A stretch of 7,072 nucleotides of DNA from Chloroflexota bacterium (GTDB taxonomy: Bacteria > Chloroflexota > Anaerolineae > Anaerolineales > Villigracilaceae), in contig JAJYOH010000316.1 of the NCBI GenBank assembly GCA_021796315.1, positions 1-7,072 of the forward strand, given 5' to 3'. The notes below the pieces were generated by a model that searched no databases, was not told the origin of the DNA, and was given only the letters and a program-made list of their open reading frames with translations. Shown one piece after another: positions 6,101 through 7,072 of this stretch. Position numbers and translations under genes: made by a program. How positions within the stretch are numbered: position 1 is the first letter of the stretch; each line of letters opens with the position of its first letter.

Positions 6101-7072
6101 ACATCATCTTTTTCTTCATCGAAAATTTCAATGCAACTTTGAAGACCATGCCAAGTCTATCGGACAGCGCCTTGGCCTCGGCATTGCCTTGCCCGGCCGC
6201 GGCGTCCACCTGCGCGACCAGGCCGTTCAGCGCTTCCATAAAGGCCTCATTGACGAGAGCTGCGTTGTCGGCCAGCATTTTTTCAACGCCCGCTTCATCG
6301 GGAGCGTCCAGCAATTGTTCAACGAAAGCCACTTCGGGCGGCGTTGATGCGCTTTGCAAAATCTCCAGCATCTTTTGCAGCTTGCCCATGCGCGCGTAAT
6401 CGTTCGTCTCGGATGCCTTCTTCAACATGCCTTGCGCGATCTCCACCGCGTCCTGTGTGAACTGGTCGAGATTTTCCTGCGTGGCTTTGGCGATGTCATC
6501 CTGTTGCAAAAGCTGTTCCACAAAATCCTGCGCCTGTTTGTAGCGCGCTTCCATTTGCTGATCGATCTCGCTTGTGAAGTTTAGCAGCTTCTCACGCAGA
6601 CTTTCAAGCTTGTTCTTTTCATCGCCCGCGGCCTTATCGATCATCGTGGTCAGGTTTTGGAAGAAGGTGTAATCCATGCCGTTGCGGGCGAGGGATACGT
6701 ACGCTTTGAGACGCGACTCGCTTGGGGCGGCGATCATCATCTCGAGCAGTTTCTCGCGCGTCAGGCCTTGCCCCGCCTCCTGCAGGGACTTTGCAGCGGC
6801 TTCCATATCTTTGAGCGATTCCTGCAACTGGCGGCCATAGTCGGTTTCCGTCAGCAATTGTTTTTGCAGATCGGCCATTTGTTTGGCAAGTTGTTCCTGC
6901 CCGCTTTGGGACGCGGCCTGGCCGAGCCGCCCGAAGAGCGCGAAGAATTGTTCGTCGATGGCGGCTGCGTTCTGTTTAATGAGCTCCGTCCGAACGTCGG
7001 GTGAAGAGGCTTGCAGGAGTCGGTCGATCAGGTTGAGTTTTTCCTGCTGAGACTTGATCATCTGCGGACGCG
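6099..7072 (-). CDS. Alpha-helical repeat protein, probably the C-terminal part of a CpXC-domain protein (5' partial)
   Basis: At least 323 residues, almost all predicted helical and rich in Gln, Glu, Ala, Leu and Lys, with no signal peptide or membrane segment. The reading frame stays open to the window edge. The first in-window ATG (7061) has no Shine-Dalgarno sequence (CGTCCGCAG precedes it), so the true start probably lies outside. Counting from that Met, about four degenerate ~58-residue repeats are visible at 11-69, 104-162, 179-236 and 246-305. Each begins with a LLxA-type helix (LIDRLLQASSP, LLEMMIAAPSE, FVEQLLQQDD, FVEQLLDAPDE). The first and last also share a Q/DNAAxxxExF core. The protein ends in a basic KFSMKKKMM tail. 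The RPQMIKSQQEKLNLIDRLL-like junction resembles what I recall from Chloroflexota proteins with an N-terminal zinc-binding CpXC domain; that domain is not in view. Function is unknown; a protein-interaction scaffold is a guess. Confidence 0.8.
   Translation of the reverse strand, partial: RPQMIKSQQEKLNLIDRLLQASSPDVRTELIKQNAAAIDEQFFALFGRLGQAASQSGQEQLAKQMADLQKQLLTETDYGRQLQESLKDMEAAAKSLQEAGQGLTREKLLEMMIAAPSESRLKAYVSLARNGMDYTFFQNLTTMIDKAAGDEKNKLESLREKLLNFTSEIDQQMEARYKQAQDFVEQLLQQDDIAKATQENLDQFTQDAVEIAQGMLKKASETNDYARMGKLQKMLEILQSASTPPEVAFVEQLLDAPDEAGVEKMLADNAALVNEAFMEALNGLVAQVDAAAGQGNAEAKALSDRLGMVFKVALKFSMKKKMM

Overview
The window looks like chromosome of a moderately GC-rich, free-living bacterium. 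Protein style suggests Chloroflexota, most likely Anaerolineae: a secreted family 3 glycoside hydrolase with C-terminal membrane helices, a Hanks-type Ser/Thr kinase facing an FHA/winged-helix protein, and a long helical protein resembling the tails of Chloroflexota CpXC proteins. This placement is inferred from remembered family resemblance; no marker gene is present.

Layout, left to right. (1) On the + strand, the last 55 codons of a glycerophosphodiester phosphodiesterase overlap by 4 bp a large GTG-initiated, exported GH3-like gene (167-2938). (2) A hairpin terminator (2957-2983) sits between this gene and the convergent kinase gene (2987-3982, - strand). (3) A 126-bp divergent promoter region separates the kinase from a + strand FHA plus winged-helix gene (4109-4759). 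It holds a perfect TATAAT on the - strand and a TCTGAT-N6-ATCAGA dyad. The kinase and FHA protein form a plausible phospho-signalling pair. (4) After a strong hairpin terminator (4766-4798) comes a solitary CcrM-type DNA adenine methyltransferase (4815-5897), with no restriction gene beside it. (5) The ccrM terminator is followed at once by a 161-bp MITE-like element (5932-6092). It has 14-bp terminal inverted repeats (one mismatch), a large imperfect internal palindrome, and a perfect 8-bp direct repeat ATTTTTTT on both sides. (6) The last gene (- strand, 6099 to the right edge) encodes an alpha-helical protein with about four degenerate ~58-residue repeats; its N-terminus lies outside the window.

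Most notable are the CcrM orthologue outside its classical alphaproteobacterial setting, the non-autonomous element inserted in the terminator T-tract, the GH3 protein lacking the usual NagZ Asp-His dyad, the kinase/FHA-winged-helix pair with its candidate operator, and the four-fold helical repeat protein. No RNA genes, CRISPR arrays or transposase genes were seen. No gene-free stretch exceeds about 200 bp.
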